Shown here piece by piece: positions 16,340-24,679 of a stretch of 64,000 bases of DNA. The notes beneath the pieces were generated by a model. That model saw nothing but the letters and a program-made list of their open reading frames with translations, did no database searches and had not been told where the DNA came from. Made by a program: the position numbers and the translations under genes. The DNA is from Fundicoccus sp052116145 (lineage in GTDB: Bacteria; Bacillota; Bacilli; Lactobacillales; Aerococcaceae). Within the stretch, counting starts at the first letter, position 1. Every line of letters begins with the position of its first letter. The DNA lies in assembly GCF_052116145.1 (NCBI RefSeq), contig NZ_JBQKLQ010000008.1, forward strand, positions 1 to 64,000, given 5' to 3'.

Positions 16340-17223
16340 GACCGCGTTGTTGACTCTTTTCGTTTAAATTGATCACGATGAGAGACATTCACCGTGTATT
16401 GATCACTTCTCAATCGATCAGTAATTCTTTCAGCTAAGGCAACTGAACGATGTTGACCACCGGTACAGCCAATAGCAATTGTGACACTTGATTTCCCTTC
16501 GCGCTTATAACCTGGTAAACAATATTCAATTAAATCGATAAATTTCGTGTAAAAGAGTTCGGTTTCTGGCTGCTTCATCACATAATCATAAACGTCCTGA
16601 TCTTGACCCGTTAGAGGTTTTAATTCAGGTACATAATGTGGGTTTGGCAAGAAACGTACATCCATCATCACGTCGGCATCAATCGGCGCACCATATTTAA
16701 AACCAAAGGACACGACTTCAATATGGAATGTATTATGTTCAATCGATGCGAATTGTTCAGTAATGAAATGGCGTAGTTCTCTTGGTGTTTTATCCGTTGT
16801 ATCCACAACGATTTGCGCACGTGTACGTAAATCGTGTAAAAGTTCTCGTTCTTTTCTGATTCCTTCCATTACGCGACCTTCGTTCGCTAAAGGATGACTA
16901 CGTCTTGATTCTTTATAACGTGAGACTAGTGCTTCGTCACTCGCTTCTAAGAATAAAACACGCGTCGTAATAAATTGGGTATTATCTAAAGTTGCAATAA
17001 TATTCTCTAATTCATTAAAGAAATCACGAGTACGTAAATCAATGACCAGGGCAATTTTTGTAATCTTGCCTGACTCTTTTACCAATTCCCAAAAAGTCGG
17101 TAATAAGGTTGGTGGCATATTATCAATACAATAATATCCAAGATCCTCAAAACTTTGAACAGCAACTGTTTTTCCAGCCCCACTCATCCCTGTAATAATG
17201 ACTAATTCTAAAGTATCTGACAT
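16336..17223 (-). CDS. rapZ: RNase adapter protein RapZ
   Basis: P-loop protein (YvcJ/RapZ) binding nucleotides and, in enterobacteria, glucosamine-6-phosphate, controlling GlmS through small RNA decay; in Firmicutes it affects competence and wall precursor supply. 295 residues from ATG 17223. Walker A GMSGAGKT sits at about residues 11-18. The C-terminal domain has the conserved AIGCTGGQHRSVALAE stretch. A longer frame from 17310 lacks a ribosome-binding site and passes through the promoter region; GAGG lies 10 nt before the chosen ATG. First gene of rapZ-yvcK-whiA. Confidence 0.92.
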   Translation of the reverse strand: MSDTLELVIITGMSGAGKTVAVQSFEDLGYYCIDNMPPTLLPTFWELVKESGKITKIALVIDLRTRDFFNELENIIATLDNTQFITTRVLFLEASDEALVSRYKESRRSHPLANEGRVMEGIRKERELLHDLRTRAQIVVDTTDKTPRELRHFITEQFASIEHNTFHIEVVSFGFKYGAPIDADVMMDVRFLPNPHYVPELKPLTGQDQDVYDYVMKQPETELFYTKFIDLIEYCLPGYKREGKSSVTIAIGCTGGQHRSVALAERITDRLRSDQYTVNVSHRDQFKRKESTTRS

Positions 17224-17259
17224 TCTATTCGCCTCGTTTCTGAAAATTTCTGTAGCCTT

Positions 17260-17265
17260 AGTATA
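17260..17265 (-). promoter_or_regulatory. Probable -10 of rapZ-yvcK-whiA
   Basis: Minus strand TATGTTATACT offers a TATACT -10 element about 37 nt upstream of the rapZ start. No good -35 at 17 bp. The rest of 17266-17545 is AT-rich, with no supported gene. Confidence 0.4.
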
Positions 17266-17545
17266 ACATATCTGGATGCAATGCGTTATGCCTAGGCTGT
17301 TTCGAAACATTTAATATTATACAATTATAATATACTTCTTAACCAATTTAAACACAGATTTCCAGAGATTGAAGGATATACTGCAATAAAAACATTTTAT
17401 ATAACTTCCTATACTCTTGCTACTTGTGCTATTGCTTGACTCATTCTTTGACATGGTCATTTTTTGGGGGACTTCAACCAAATCCAGCTAATTTTTTCTG
17501 TTTAACTCCATATCAACAGGAGGTTGTCAGTCTTATTCTGACCAA

Positions 17546-17586
17546 AGAAAAAGCAAGTGAGGTGTGTTGAGACACTTCACTTGCTT
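17546..17586 (-). terminator. Terminator after pgcA
   Basis: AAGCAAGTGA (17551-17560) pairs with TCACTTGCTT (17577-17586), extended by GTGT/ACAC, followed on the minus strand by TTTTTC. Lies 12 nt after the pgcA stop. Confidence 0.88.
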
Positions 17587-17598
17587 AATTTATTGAAA

Positions 17599-19320
17599 TT
17601 ACTTCGTTAATTCACGGATATCCGCTTCAACTTTAGCCGCTTTTTCTTCGACTTCCGCTTGCGAATTGCCTTGAACACCTAAGTATAATTTAATTTTCGG
17701 TTCAGTTCCACTTGGACGAAAGGCAACCCAACTGCCGTCTTCTAATACATATTTCAGTGCATCAGAAGCTGGGTATGCTAATTTACTTTCTTTTCCATCA
17801 GCATACGTCATCGTCGCAGATAAATAGTCAGCTGCTGACACAACTTTCAAGCCACCCATTTCTTTAATTCCTTCTGTACGAATCGTTTGCATAATTTGTT
17901 TCATTTGCGCCGCGCCTGATAGGCCTGGGAAAGAAACAGAGATGGTTTTCTCATTGAAGTAACCATATTTTTCATACATCGCTTGTAGTGCGTCACCTAA
18001 TGTGCGTCCATTTTTCTTGTGATAAGCCGTTAATTCAGCTAAGACGACTAAGGCTTGAATTGCATCTTTATCACGTACAAATGGCTTGATTAAGTATCCG
18101 TAACTTTCTTCGAAGCCCATTAAGAAGGTGTGTGCACCTGTTTCTTCGTATTGCTGAATTTTTTCAGCGATGAATTTAAAGCCTGTTAACACTTCAACCA
18201 TTTCTAAGCCGTAGCTTTCAACAATGGCGTCAGCTAAGTTTGTCGATACCATCGATTTGATTGCCACACCGTTTGCTGGTAAATCACCTTGTGCTTTACG
18301 TGCATTTAGAATGTAGTCTAACATAATCGATGCAATTTGGTTTCCAGACAATAACTGGTAAGAGCCATCTGCCGTACGAATCATCGCACCTAAACGGTCT
18401 GCATCCGGGTCTGTAGCTAATAGGATATCCGCTTCGACTGTGCGTGCTAATTGCTCCGCTAAATCAAAGACAGCTTCAGACTCTGGATTTGGAGATAAAA
18501 CCGTTGGGAAGTCTCCATCCGCTTTGGCTTGTTCTTCAACAACATGAACGGACTTGAAGCCCGCTTGTTCGAGAGCTTTCATACCTAAATACATGCCTGT
18601 TCCGTGTAAAGGCGTGAAAACAATGTTCACTTTGTCGCTCATCTCATTAACTAACTCTTGATCAACCGTTACTGCTTTAATTTCTTGCAAGTAAGCTTCA
18701 TCGACACTGTCACCAATGATTTCAATCGTGCCATTACCTAGCAATTTCGTTTTATCGCCGATTGCAACAGTTAATGGATTTTCTACCGCACGAACATAAT
18801 TCGTTAAGTTGTCAGCGTCTTCCGGTGGCATTTGCCCACCATCTGCACCATATACTTTGTATCCATTATATTCTGCTGGGTTATGACTTGCTGTAATCAT
18901 GATTCCAGCAAAAGCATTTAAATGTCTAACCGCAAATGATAGCACCGGTGTTGGTCTTAAACTTTCGTACACATAGCTCTTAATCCCATGTTGACCCAAT
19001 ACCATTGCCGCTTCCATCGCAAATTCTGGAGAATAATGTCTTGAATCGTAAGCAATTGCTACTCCACGTTTTTTTGCTTCTTCGCCATTCTGTTCGATTA
19101 ATGTTGCAAGTCCTTCGGTTGCTTGTCGAATCGTATAAATATTCATACGGTTCGGCCCTGCTCCTAGTAACCCACGCATGCCAGCCGTTCCAAAGCTTAA
19201 GCTTGCTCCAAATGCATCGGTTAATGCTTCTTCATCTGTATTAATTGAAAGCTCATCTTTCAAGACTACATCTAAGTCTTCGAAATTTCGCCATAAATCA
19301 TAAATTTCGCGCCATTCCAT
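17599..19320 (-). CDS. pgcA: Alpha-phosphoglucomutase
   Basis: Interconverts glucose-1-phosphate and glucose-6-phosphate, feeding UDP-glucose for glycolipids and wall polymers. 573 residues, typical of the PgcA (YhxB) branch. The catalytic phosphoserine loop MITASHNPAEYNGYK lies at about 138-152. The Mg-binding DPDADRLG is in domain 2, the sugar-binding GFEESYGYL in domain 3 and the phosphate-binding RPSGTEPKIKLY in the C-terminal domain; all four active-site loops are intact. ATG 19320 follows AAAGGTGG. It is a single-gene unit with its own terminator. Confidence 0.93.
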   Translation of the reverse strand: MEWREIYDLWRNFEDLDVVLKDELSINTDEEALTDAFGASLSFGTAGMRGLLGAGPNRMNIYTIRQATEGLATLIEQNGEEAKKRGVAIAYDSRHYSPEFAMEAAMVLGQHGIKSYVYESLRPTPVLSFAVRHLNAFAGIMITASHNPAEYNGYKVYGADGGQMPPEDADNLTNYVRAVENPLTVAIGDKTKLLGNGTIEIIGDSVDEAYLQEIKAVTVDQELVNEMSDKVNIVFTPLHGTGMYLGMKALEQAGFKSVHVVEEQAKADGDFPTVLSPNPESEAVFDLAEQLARTVEADILLATDPDADRLGAMIRTADGSYQLLSGNQIASIMLDYILNARKAQGDLPANGVAIKSMVSTNLADAIVESYGLEMVEVLTGFKFIAEKIQQYEETGAHTFLMGFEESYGYLIKPFVRDKDAIQALVVLAELTAYHKKNGRTLGDALQAMYEKYGYFNEKTISVSFPGLSGAAQMKQIMQTIRTEGIKEMGGLKVVSAADYLSATMTYADGKESKLAYPASDALKYVLEDGSWVAFRPSGTEPKIKLYLGVQGNSQAEVEEKAAKVEADIRELTK

Positions 19321-19563
19321 TACTTTTCGCCACCTTTCTTTTTATCGCTTTCATTATAACATTTTTTACACATTTATTCGTATTATCTACATTTTTCTTT
19401 AATTTTACTTAAAGGTGAGGGTGTTTGAGACTGGTATTAAAGGATTTATACAGAAGTTTAAAGTAGAGTCTGTGAGTATGGTCAAGACCTTCCGCTTTAA
19501 TCCCCTCCTAAAATATCGAATCGGCAAATTAAACGCAAAGCCTTCCGAAAGTCACTTAAACGC
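19321..19563. other. Intergenic region trxB-pgcA
   Basis: Holds the upstream region of pgcA and the space after trxB. No open frame with a ribosome-binding site and no clear promoter was recognised besides an AT-rich stretch next to pgcA. Confidence 0.35.
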
Positions 19564-19606
19564 AAAAACGCCACACAACAATTGACAAGCAATTATCGTG
19601 TAGCGC
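19564..19606 (-). terminator. Terminator after trxB
   Basis: A stem of about 16 pairs including G-U pairs (19569-19584 with 19590-19605), followed on the minus strand by five T. Lies 15 nt after the trxB stop. Confidence 0.85.
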
Positions 19607-19620
19607 CTTTTGTTAAAGGT

Positions 19621-20565
19621 TTAGTCTTTTAATGATTCGATGTATTGGTAAGCCATGTGGCCTGCTACACTTCCGTCACCAACTGCTGTAGCAATCTGAC
19701 GTAGAGGTGTTTGTCGCACATCTCCAATGGCAAAGAGTCCTGGAACTGTCGTTTCCATTTTCTCGTTCGTAATAATCCAGCCTTCTTCGTCAGTCACTCC
19801 TAAATCAGCAACAACAGAAGAGTTTGGAATAATTCCGACATAAACGAAAACGCCGTCTGCTGTAAAGTCGCTGACTTCGCCCGTTTTCACGTTTCGAAGT
19901 TGAACCGCACTGACTGCATTATCTCCCTTAATTTCTTCAATAACTGAATCCCAAATAAACTCAACTTTTTCATTTGCGAAGGCACGATCTTGTAATACTT
20001 TTTGCGCACGCAATTCATCACGACGGTGAATAATCGTTACTTTATCTGCAAAGTTGGTTAAGTATGTTCCTTCTTCTACCGCGGAATCTCCGCCTCCAAC
20101 GACGACTAAATTCTTATTACGGAAGAAGAAACCGTCACACACTGCACAGTATGAAACACCTTGTCCAGCCAAACGGTCTTCACCATCAACCGCTAATTTA
20201 CGGTGATGAGCCCCTGTTGCAATAACAACCACGGCTGCTACATATACTTTATCTGCTGTATGTACGTGCTTTTCCTTACCATGGTCTTCAATATGTGAGA
20301 CATCTGCGTAAGCATGATCTGCACCAAAACGCATCGCGCCTTCATACATATTGGTTGCCAGCTCAGGTCCGCTAATTAATGAATAGCCAGGATAGTTTTC
20401 CACTTCAGCCGTATTAATTAGTTCTCCCCCTGGGGCACCCTTTTCTAATAAAATTGTTTTTAAATTCGCGCGTGAAGCATATAAAGCGGCAGTTAAACCT
20501 CCCGGTCCAGCTCCGATAACAATCACATCTGCTTCAATACGTTCTTTAGTTATTTGTTCTGTCAA
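19621..20565 (-). CDS. trxB: Thioredoxin-disulfide reductase
   Basis: NADPH-dependent flavoenzyme that reduces thioredoxin. 314 residues. The FAD-binding GAGPGGLTAALYA lies at about residues 18-30, the redox-active CAVC in SYCAVCDG near 140, the NADPH-binding GGGDSAVEE near 160 and the C-terminal FAIGDVR FAD motif near 280. TTG 20565 is chosen since GGAG lies 8 nt before it; the in-frame TTG at 20571 sits only 2 nt from that site. Preceded by gpsA with a 96-nt gap, closed by a terminator. Confidence 0.93.
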   Translation of the reverse strand: MTEQITKERIEADVIVIGAGPGGLTAALYASRANLKTILLEKGAPGGELINTAEVENYPGYSLISGPELATNMYEGAMRFGADHAYADVSHIEDHGKEKHVHTADKVYVAAVVVIATGAHHRKLAVDGEDRLAGQGVSYCAVCDGFFFRNKNLVVVGGGDSAVEEGTYLTNFADKVTIIHRRDELRAQKVLQDRAFANEKVEFIWDSVIEEIKGDNAVSAVQLRNVKTGEVSDFTADGVFVYVGIIPNSSVVADLGVTDEEGWIITNEKMETTVPGLFAIGDVRQTPLRQIATAVGDGSVAGHMAYQYIESLKD

Positions 20566-20661
20566 TTTCAACTCTCCTATTCATTCAAATGGTCATCGGA
20601 ATAATTATAACAAAATAGCACCCGCATGCCTAGTAGCAAAACTTAGGCTCTCTTTTATTAA

Positions 20662-21693
20662 TTATTCGCCTCGTAAATGCTCTTGTAAAGATACTTCTTG
20701 CTTGCCTTCGCGCATCATGAGCGCCTCTAAACTTTCAGCCACCGAGGCTCCTTCATACAAGCGTCGGTACAATGCTTCCGTAATTGGCATTTCAATTTGC
20801 TGCTCTTGAGCAAGCTCATAAGCGGCTTTACACGTCAATATACCTTCAACAACCATTTGAACTTCTGCAAAAATTTCTTCACGACCATAACCTTGGGCAA
20901 TCAAACGCCCCGCTCGCCAGTTTCGTGAATGGGGACTTGTACACGTTACAATCAAATCTCCCACACCACTTAAACCGATAAACGTTAAGGGATCAGCGCC
21001 TAATTTTACACCTAGGCGGCTAATTTCAGCCAAACCACGGGTAATTAAAGCGGCCTTGGCATTGTCTCCATAACCCAATTCTTGAATTAGCCCTGCGCCT
21101 AACGCAATGATATTCTTCAAAGCAGCACCCAATTCAACACCAATCACATCATTATTCGTATACACACGGAAGTATTTATTCATAAAGACTGCTTGTACTT
21201 CTTCAGCTGCAGGTAATGCATGACTGGCAACAGCAACCGTCGTAATATCTTGACGTGCAACCTCTTCTGCATGACTCGGTCCCGAAAGGACAACCAGTGC
21301 CTCATAGAGGCTAACATCTAACACTTCTTCAATCACTTGGCTGATTCTCAACTTGCTACCTTGTTCCAAGCCTTTTGTGGCATGAACGATAATAGGTCGT
21401 TGACCCTCTTTCAACAGATGATTTAAAGTTTCCATCGTTTGTCGGATAACGCTTGTTGGTAAGACAACTAGAATAATGCGAGCATCTGAAATTGTCGCTG
21501 CTAAGTCCGTCGTAGCAAAGATATTCTTCGGGATAAGTGTTCCTGGAAGATACTTTGCATTGATGTGTGTTTGATTAATTTGTCTTGCTTGTTCCTCATC
21601 GCGTCCCCAAAGGTGGACGTCATGGCCATTCTCCGCTAATACTTTCGCTAGAGCTGTTCCCCATGATCCAGAACCTAATACTGCAATTTTCAC
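20662..21693 (-). CDS. gpsA: Glycerol-3-phosphate dehydrogenase [NAD(P)+]
   Basis: Makes sn-glycerol-3-phosphate from dihydroxyacetone phosphate for phospholipids and lipoteichoic acid. 343 residues. The N-terminal Rossmann loop AVLGSGSWGTALA is at about 4-16, and the catalytic lysine region AALKNIIALGAGL near 190-202 is present. The C-terminal domain has GLSGVGDLIVTCTSPHSRN. GTG 21693 is preceded by AGAGGTG. Placed 11 nt after lgt in the hprK-lgt-gpsA operon, the usual Firmicutes order. Confidence 0.93.
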   Translation of the reverse strand: MKIAVLGSGSWGTALAKVLAENGHDVHLWGRDEEQARQINQTHINAKYLPGTLIPKNIFATTDLAATISDARIILVVLPTSVIRQTMETLNHLLKEGQRPIIVHATKGLEQGSKLRISQVIEEVLDVSLYEALVVLSGPSHAEEVARQDITTVAVASHALPAAEEVQAVFMNKYFRVYTNNDVIGVELGAALKNIIALGAGLIQELGYGDNAKAALITRGLAEISRLGVKLGADPLTFIGLSGVGDLIVTCTSPHSRNWRAGRLIAQGYGREEIFAEVQMVVEGILTCKAAYELAQEQQIEMPITEALYRRLYEGASVAESLEALMMREGKQEVSLQEHLRGE

Positions 21694-21704
21694 TGTTTCA
21701 CCTC

Positions 21705-22556
21705 TTATGCCTTGCGGCTTATTTCATCCTCTTCGTAATAAGGAATTTCTGGGAAGCTTTGTTTACGTCGATAAATCACAAAAACTAACCCTGCCACAAC
21801 TAAAATCATCGATAACCATTGCGACACACGCAACGGCCCTAAATATAAACTGTCTGTACGCATCCCTTCAATAAAGGCGCGCCCGATCCCATACCAAATA
21901 ACGTAAGTTGCTGCGATTTCTCCTTGTCGGAAAAACTTTGGTTTGCGTCTTAAAACGAGTATCAGAATTAAACCAAGTAAATTCCAGACGGATTCATATA
22001 AGAAAGTCGGATGGTGGTAGACTCCATTCACATTCATCTGTTCAATAATGACATTCGGCAAATACAGGCTTTCTAGGAAGCTACGTGAGACTTCGCCACC
22101 GTAGGCTTCTTGGTTGATAAAGTTCCCCCAACGCCCTAATGCTTGCGCCAACATAATCGCTGGAGCCGTTATATCAAAAACAGATGCTGGATTTAATTGG
22201 CTGCGTTTACTCATGACATAAATTGTCACAGCTCCGGCAATAATTCCTCCATAGATGGCGATTCCACCTTGCCAAATCATGATGATTTGAGCAGGGTTTG
22301 CTAAATAATGTTCTAACCTAAAAGCGACATAGTAAAGTCTTGCGCCGATATAACCGATCACCACCATCCAAAACAAGAGATTGAATAATGTATCTTCATC
22401 GATTCCTTTACGTTTACCTTCGCGACTAAAAATGACATAAGCAATTAATATACATAAGCCCATTATTAGCCCATACCAATGCACTGGCCAACCGCCGATA
22501 TCAAAGGCTATTCGGTCAATGGCTGCAAAAAGTCCTAGATTGATTAATGTCTTCAC
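21705..22556 (-). CDS. lgt: Prolipoprotein diacylglyceryl transferase
   Basis: Membrane enzyme that attaches diacylglycerol to the lipobox cysteine of prolipoproteins. 283 residues with about seven membrane helices. The conserved HWYGLIMG is near 26-33, and the Lgt signature GRWGNFINQEAYG lies near residues 141-153. GTG 22556 is the likely start, a few bases after the hprK stop. It is notable because none of the secreted proteins encoded in this window carries a lipobox. Confidence 0.93.
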   Translation of the reverse strand: MKTLINLGLFAAIDRIAFDIGGWPVHWYGLIMGLCILIAYVIFSREGKRKGIDEDTLFNLLFWMVVIGYIGARLYYVAFRLEHYLANPAQIIMIWQGGIAIYGGIIAGAVTIYVMSKRSQLNPASVFDITAPAIMLAQALGRWGNFINQEAYGGEVSRSFLESLYLPNVIIEQMNVNGVYHHPTFLYESVWNLLGLILILVLRRKPKFFRQGEIAATYVIWYGIGRAFIEGMRTDSLYLGPLRVSQWLSMILVVAGLVFVIYRRKQSFPEIPYYEEDEISRKA

Positions 22557-22561
22557 TTCAC

Positions 22562-23494
22562 TTAAGCCTCACGATTCTTCATGATTAAACGATCTAACTT
22601 CTCATTAAATGCTTCCGTTGCATTATAGCCCATTGAATTGGCACGAAAGTTCATAGCAGCAGATTCAACAATCGCAGCTAAATTCCGTCCTGTTTTAACA
22701 GGGATTTTAATTTTCGGTACTTGAACTTCAAATATTTGTTCATACTCTCTTTGCGAACCTAAGCGGTCATATTCGATTGTGCCATCATCAATCACTAAGT
22801 CAATAATCACTTCTAATTTCTTAGAACGACGGATGGCTGCAACACCATAAAGGCTCATGACATCAATAATTCCTAAACCACGTATTTCTAATAAGTTTTG
22901 TAAAATTTCTGGTGCTTCACCAATTAAAGTTAATTCATCAATCATGAACAGATCAACTCGATCATCCGAAATCAAACGGTGTCCTCTTTGAATTAATTCA
23001 AGGCCAGTTTCTGATTTACCAACACCGCTGGCTCCCACAAGTAGGACCCCCATTCCAAAAACTTCTACAAACACACCATGTTTCGAGAAACGTTCAGCTA
23101 AACGACCTTCTAAAAAATTCGTCATATTCGATAAGACACGACTTGTTTTCGATCGTGAGCCCAAAATAGGGATTTGCAATTCTTGTGTAATTGGAATCAA
23201 AGCTGGAGGAACTTCTATTCCACGGCTGACTACAATTGCAGGTGTATCTTCATGACATAATAAGCGGAAAATTTCTTCACATTCTTCTTCTGTTTTTGAA
23301 TTGATATATGAAATCTCAGTGCGACCAATTAATTGGATCCGCTCATGGGGGTAAAAATTCTTGTATCCCGTTAAAACTAAACCTGGTCTTGAAACCTCAC
23401 TCGATGTAATATCACGAGCTTTAAACTCCTCACCAAATAGAATTTCTATATCTAGCGTGCTTACTAGCTCTTCTACTGTAACGCTTTTATCCAT
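22562..23494 (-). CDS. hprK: HPr kinase/phosphorylase
   Basis: Phosphorylates and dephosphorylates Ser46 of HPr, controlling carbon catabolite repression. 310 residues from ATG 23494, exactly the family length. Walker A GASGVGKSE at about 154-162, the catalytic SDDRVDLF region near 178 and the HPrK signature LLEIRGLGIIDVMSLYG near 203-219. GGAGG lies 10 nt before this ATG; the longer frame from 23533 has no ribosome-binding site. First gene of hprK-lgt-gpsA. Confidence 0.94.
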   Translation of the reverse strand: MDKSVTVEELVSTLDIEILFGEEFKARDITSSEVSRPGLVLTGYKNFYPHERIQLIGRTEISYINSKTEEECEEIFRLLCHEDTPAIVVSRGIEVPPALIPITQELQIPILGSRSKTSRVLSNMTNFLEGRLAERFSKHGVFVEVFGMGVLLVGASGVGKSETGLELIQRGHRLISDDRVDLFMIDELTLIGEAPEILQNLLEIRGLGIIDVMSLYGVAAIRRSKKLEVIIDLVIDDGTIEYDRLGSQREYEQIFEVQVPKIKIPVKTGRNLAAIVESAAMNFRANSMGYNATEAFNEKLDRLIMKNREA

Positions 23495-23641
23495 AACGCT
23501 TCGACCTCCGTGACTTTCTTCGTTTTTGGGCATTCTTTACTAATTTATGGTATCACACAAAGCCCTTTATGACTAGAAATAATCTGGTAAGGTCAAGGCT
23601 CACTCTCAATCATTCCCAATCTAGAGTATACCCCTAAATAT

Positions 23642-23670
23642 AAAAAAACCGCCTGCTTCATGCAAACGGT
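23642..23670 (-). terminator. Terminator after the YvlD-like gene
   Basis: An 8-bp stem with G-U pairs (23649-23656 with 23662-23669), followed on the minus strand by seven T, 22 nt after the YvlD-like stop codon. Confidence 0.8.
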
Positions 23671-23692
23671 CCTAGCTTGATTTATATATTTT

Positions 23693-24028
23693 CTAACGGT
23701 GTTCTTGGCTATCTTGTTTGAATAAGATTGATTGAATGAAGCCTAATATAACTGACGCGAAGACCGCAACTCCAAATGAGCTGATAGCGAAACCGCCAAC
23801 TAAGCCACTCGTCATATATAAAATAAGCCCTCCAATTAAAACATTCACTATACCCAGCGTTAAAATATTTAAAGGAATGGCGATGAATTTAAGAATTGAA
23901 CCAACAAAAAAGCTCAAGATTCCATACACAATCGCGCCAAATAACGCCGCCCAGATTCCCGTTATTTGAAGACCTGGGATAATCGCAGCCAAGGCAAGAA
24001 AGATAAACGCATTAATCATTATTTTCAT
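23693..24028 (-). CDS. YvlD/phage-holin-4-superfamily membrane protein (LiaZ-like)
   Basis: 111-residue integral membrane protein with three to four helices, Gly- and Ile-rich, of the YvlD (phage holin family 4) type. It is the last gene of an operon with a DUF4097 protein and two PspC proteins. In Enterococcus an equivalent membrane gene is part of liaXYZ, which responds to daptomycin and other membrane stress. Despite the family name there is no phage context. Confidence 0.75.
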   Translation of the reverse strand: MKIMINAFIFLALAAIIPGLQITGIWAALFGAIVYGILSFFVGSILKFIAIPLNILTLGIVNVLIGGLILYMTSGLVGGFAISSFGVAVFASVILGFIQSILFKQDSQEHR

Positions 24029-24059
24029 ATGTTTCTCCCCTTAATGAATGTCATTGTTT

Positions 24060-24365
24060 TTAAAAGTCGCTCCAGTCATCTTCTTTAAGATTAGGTGTAA
24101 CATCTTTTCGTTCATTTTTGGTGAAGCGATTTGTTTGACTTGATGCTGAGTTGTTTCGCTTTTGAACATAGCCGTCCACTTGGTAATCATAAGGTAAAAC
24201 AAGCCCTAAAATGATGTAAAACCAAAAACCAACGCTGCCCATAAAGAATAAGACTAAAAACAGTACTCGCAAGATGGTTGGATCTAAGTTTAAGTATTCA
24301 CCTAAACCGCCACATACACCCATGACTTGTTTATCTGTTGATGATTTAAATAATCGTTTTTTCAT
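24060..24365 (-). CDS. PspC-domain membrane protein (first copy, with tail)
   Basis: 101 residues. The N-terminal PspC domain (about 3-60) has LFKSSTDKQVMGVCGGLGEYL followed by two close membrane segments (about 33-55). A polar tail of about 40 residues rich in Lys, Asn and Asp is cytoplasmic or external. PspC proteins sense or stabilise stressed membranes. It follows a second, shorter PspC gene, suggesting local duplication; the two share the GVCGGL core. Likely part of the liaX operon. Confidence 0.85.
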   Translation of the reverse strand: MKKRLFKSSTDKQVMGVCGGLGEYLNLDPTILRVLFLVLFFMGSVGFWFYIILGLVLPYDYQVDGYVQKRNNSASSQTNRFTKNERKDVTPNLKEDDWSDF

Positions 24366-24395
24366 ATTGGTATCCTCCTAAGTTTAAGTGTTCAA

Positions 24396-24578
24396 TTAGC
24401 TATTAGCCTGCATAACAAATCCAATCAGTAAGTAGGCAATAATACCTACACCACCAAAAATCGCCATTAGAATGTAGAGAACGCGTACGATTGTCGAATC
24501 AATATTAAAATATTCTGCTAATCCTCCGCAAACTCCCATAAGTACTTGATCGCTGGTGGATACTTTTAATTTTTTCAT
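24396..24578 (-). CDS. PspC-domain membrane protein (second copy, short)
   Basis: 60 residues, consisting of the PspC domain only: VLMGVCGGLAEYF then one or two membrane segments. ATG 24578 is preceded by AAAGGGG; a longer frame from 24620 has no ribosome-binding site. It corresponds in position to LiaY, directly after the LiaX-like gene. Confidence 0.82.
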   Translation of the reverse strand: MKKLKVSTSDQVLMGVCGGLAEYFNIDSTIVRVLYILMAIFGGVGIIAYLLIGFVMQANS

Positions 24579-24679
24579 GATGTTTCCCCTTTCTATGTGC
24601 AATTTTTTCGGGTGACTCACCCACTAGTCAGCTCTTCGCCCAACCTATTCTTTTAGGCTGAGCAAATGACTGAATTGAA

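Noticed and set aside
23693..24028. Phage holin as sign of a prophage
   Set aside because: The protein is of the YvlD type inside a LiaXYZ-like operon; no other phage gene is present.
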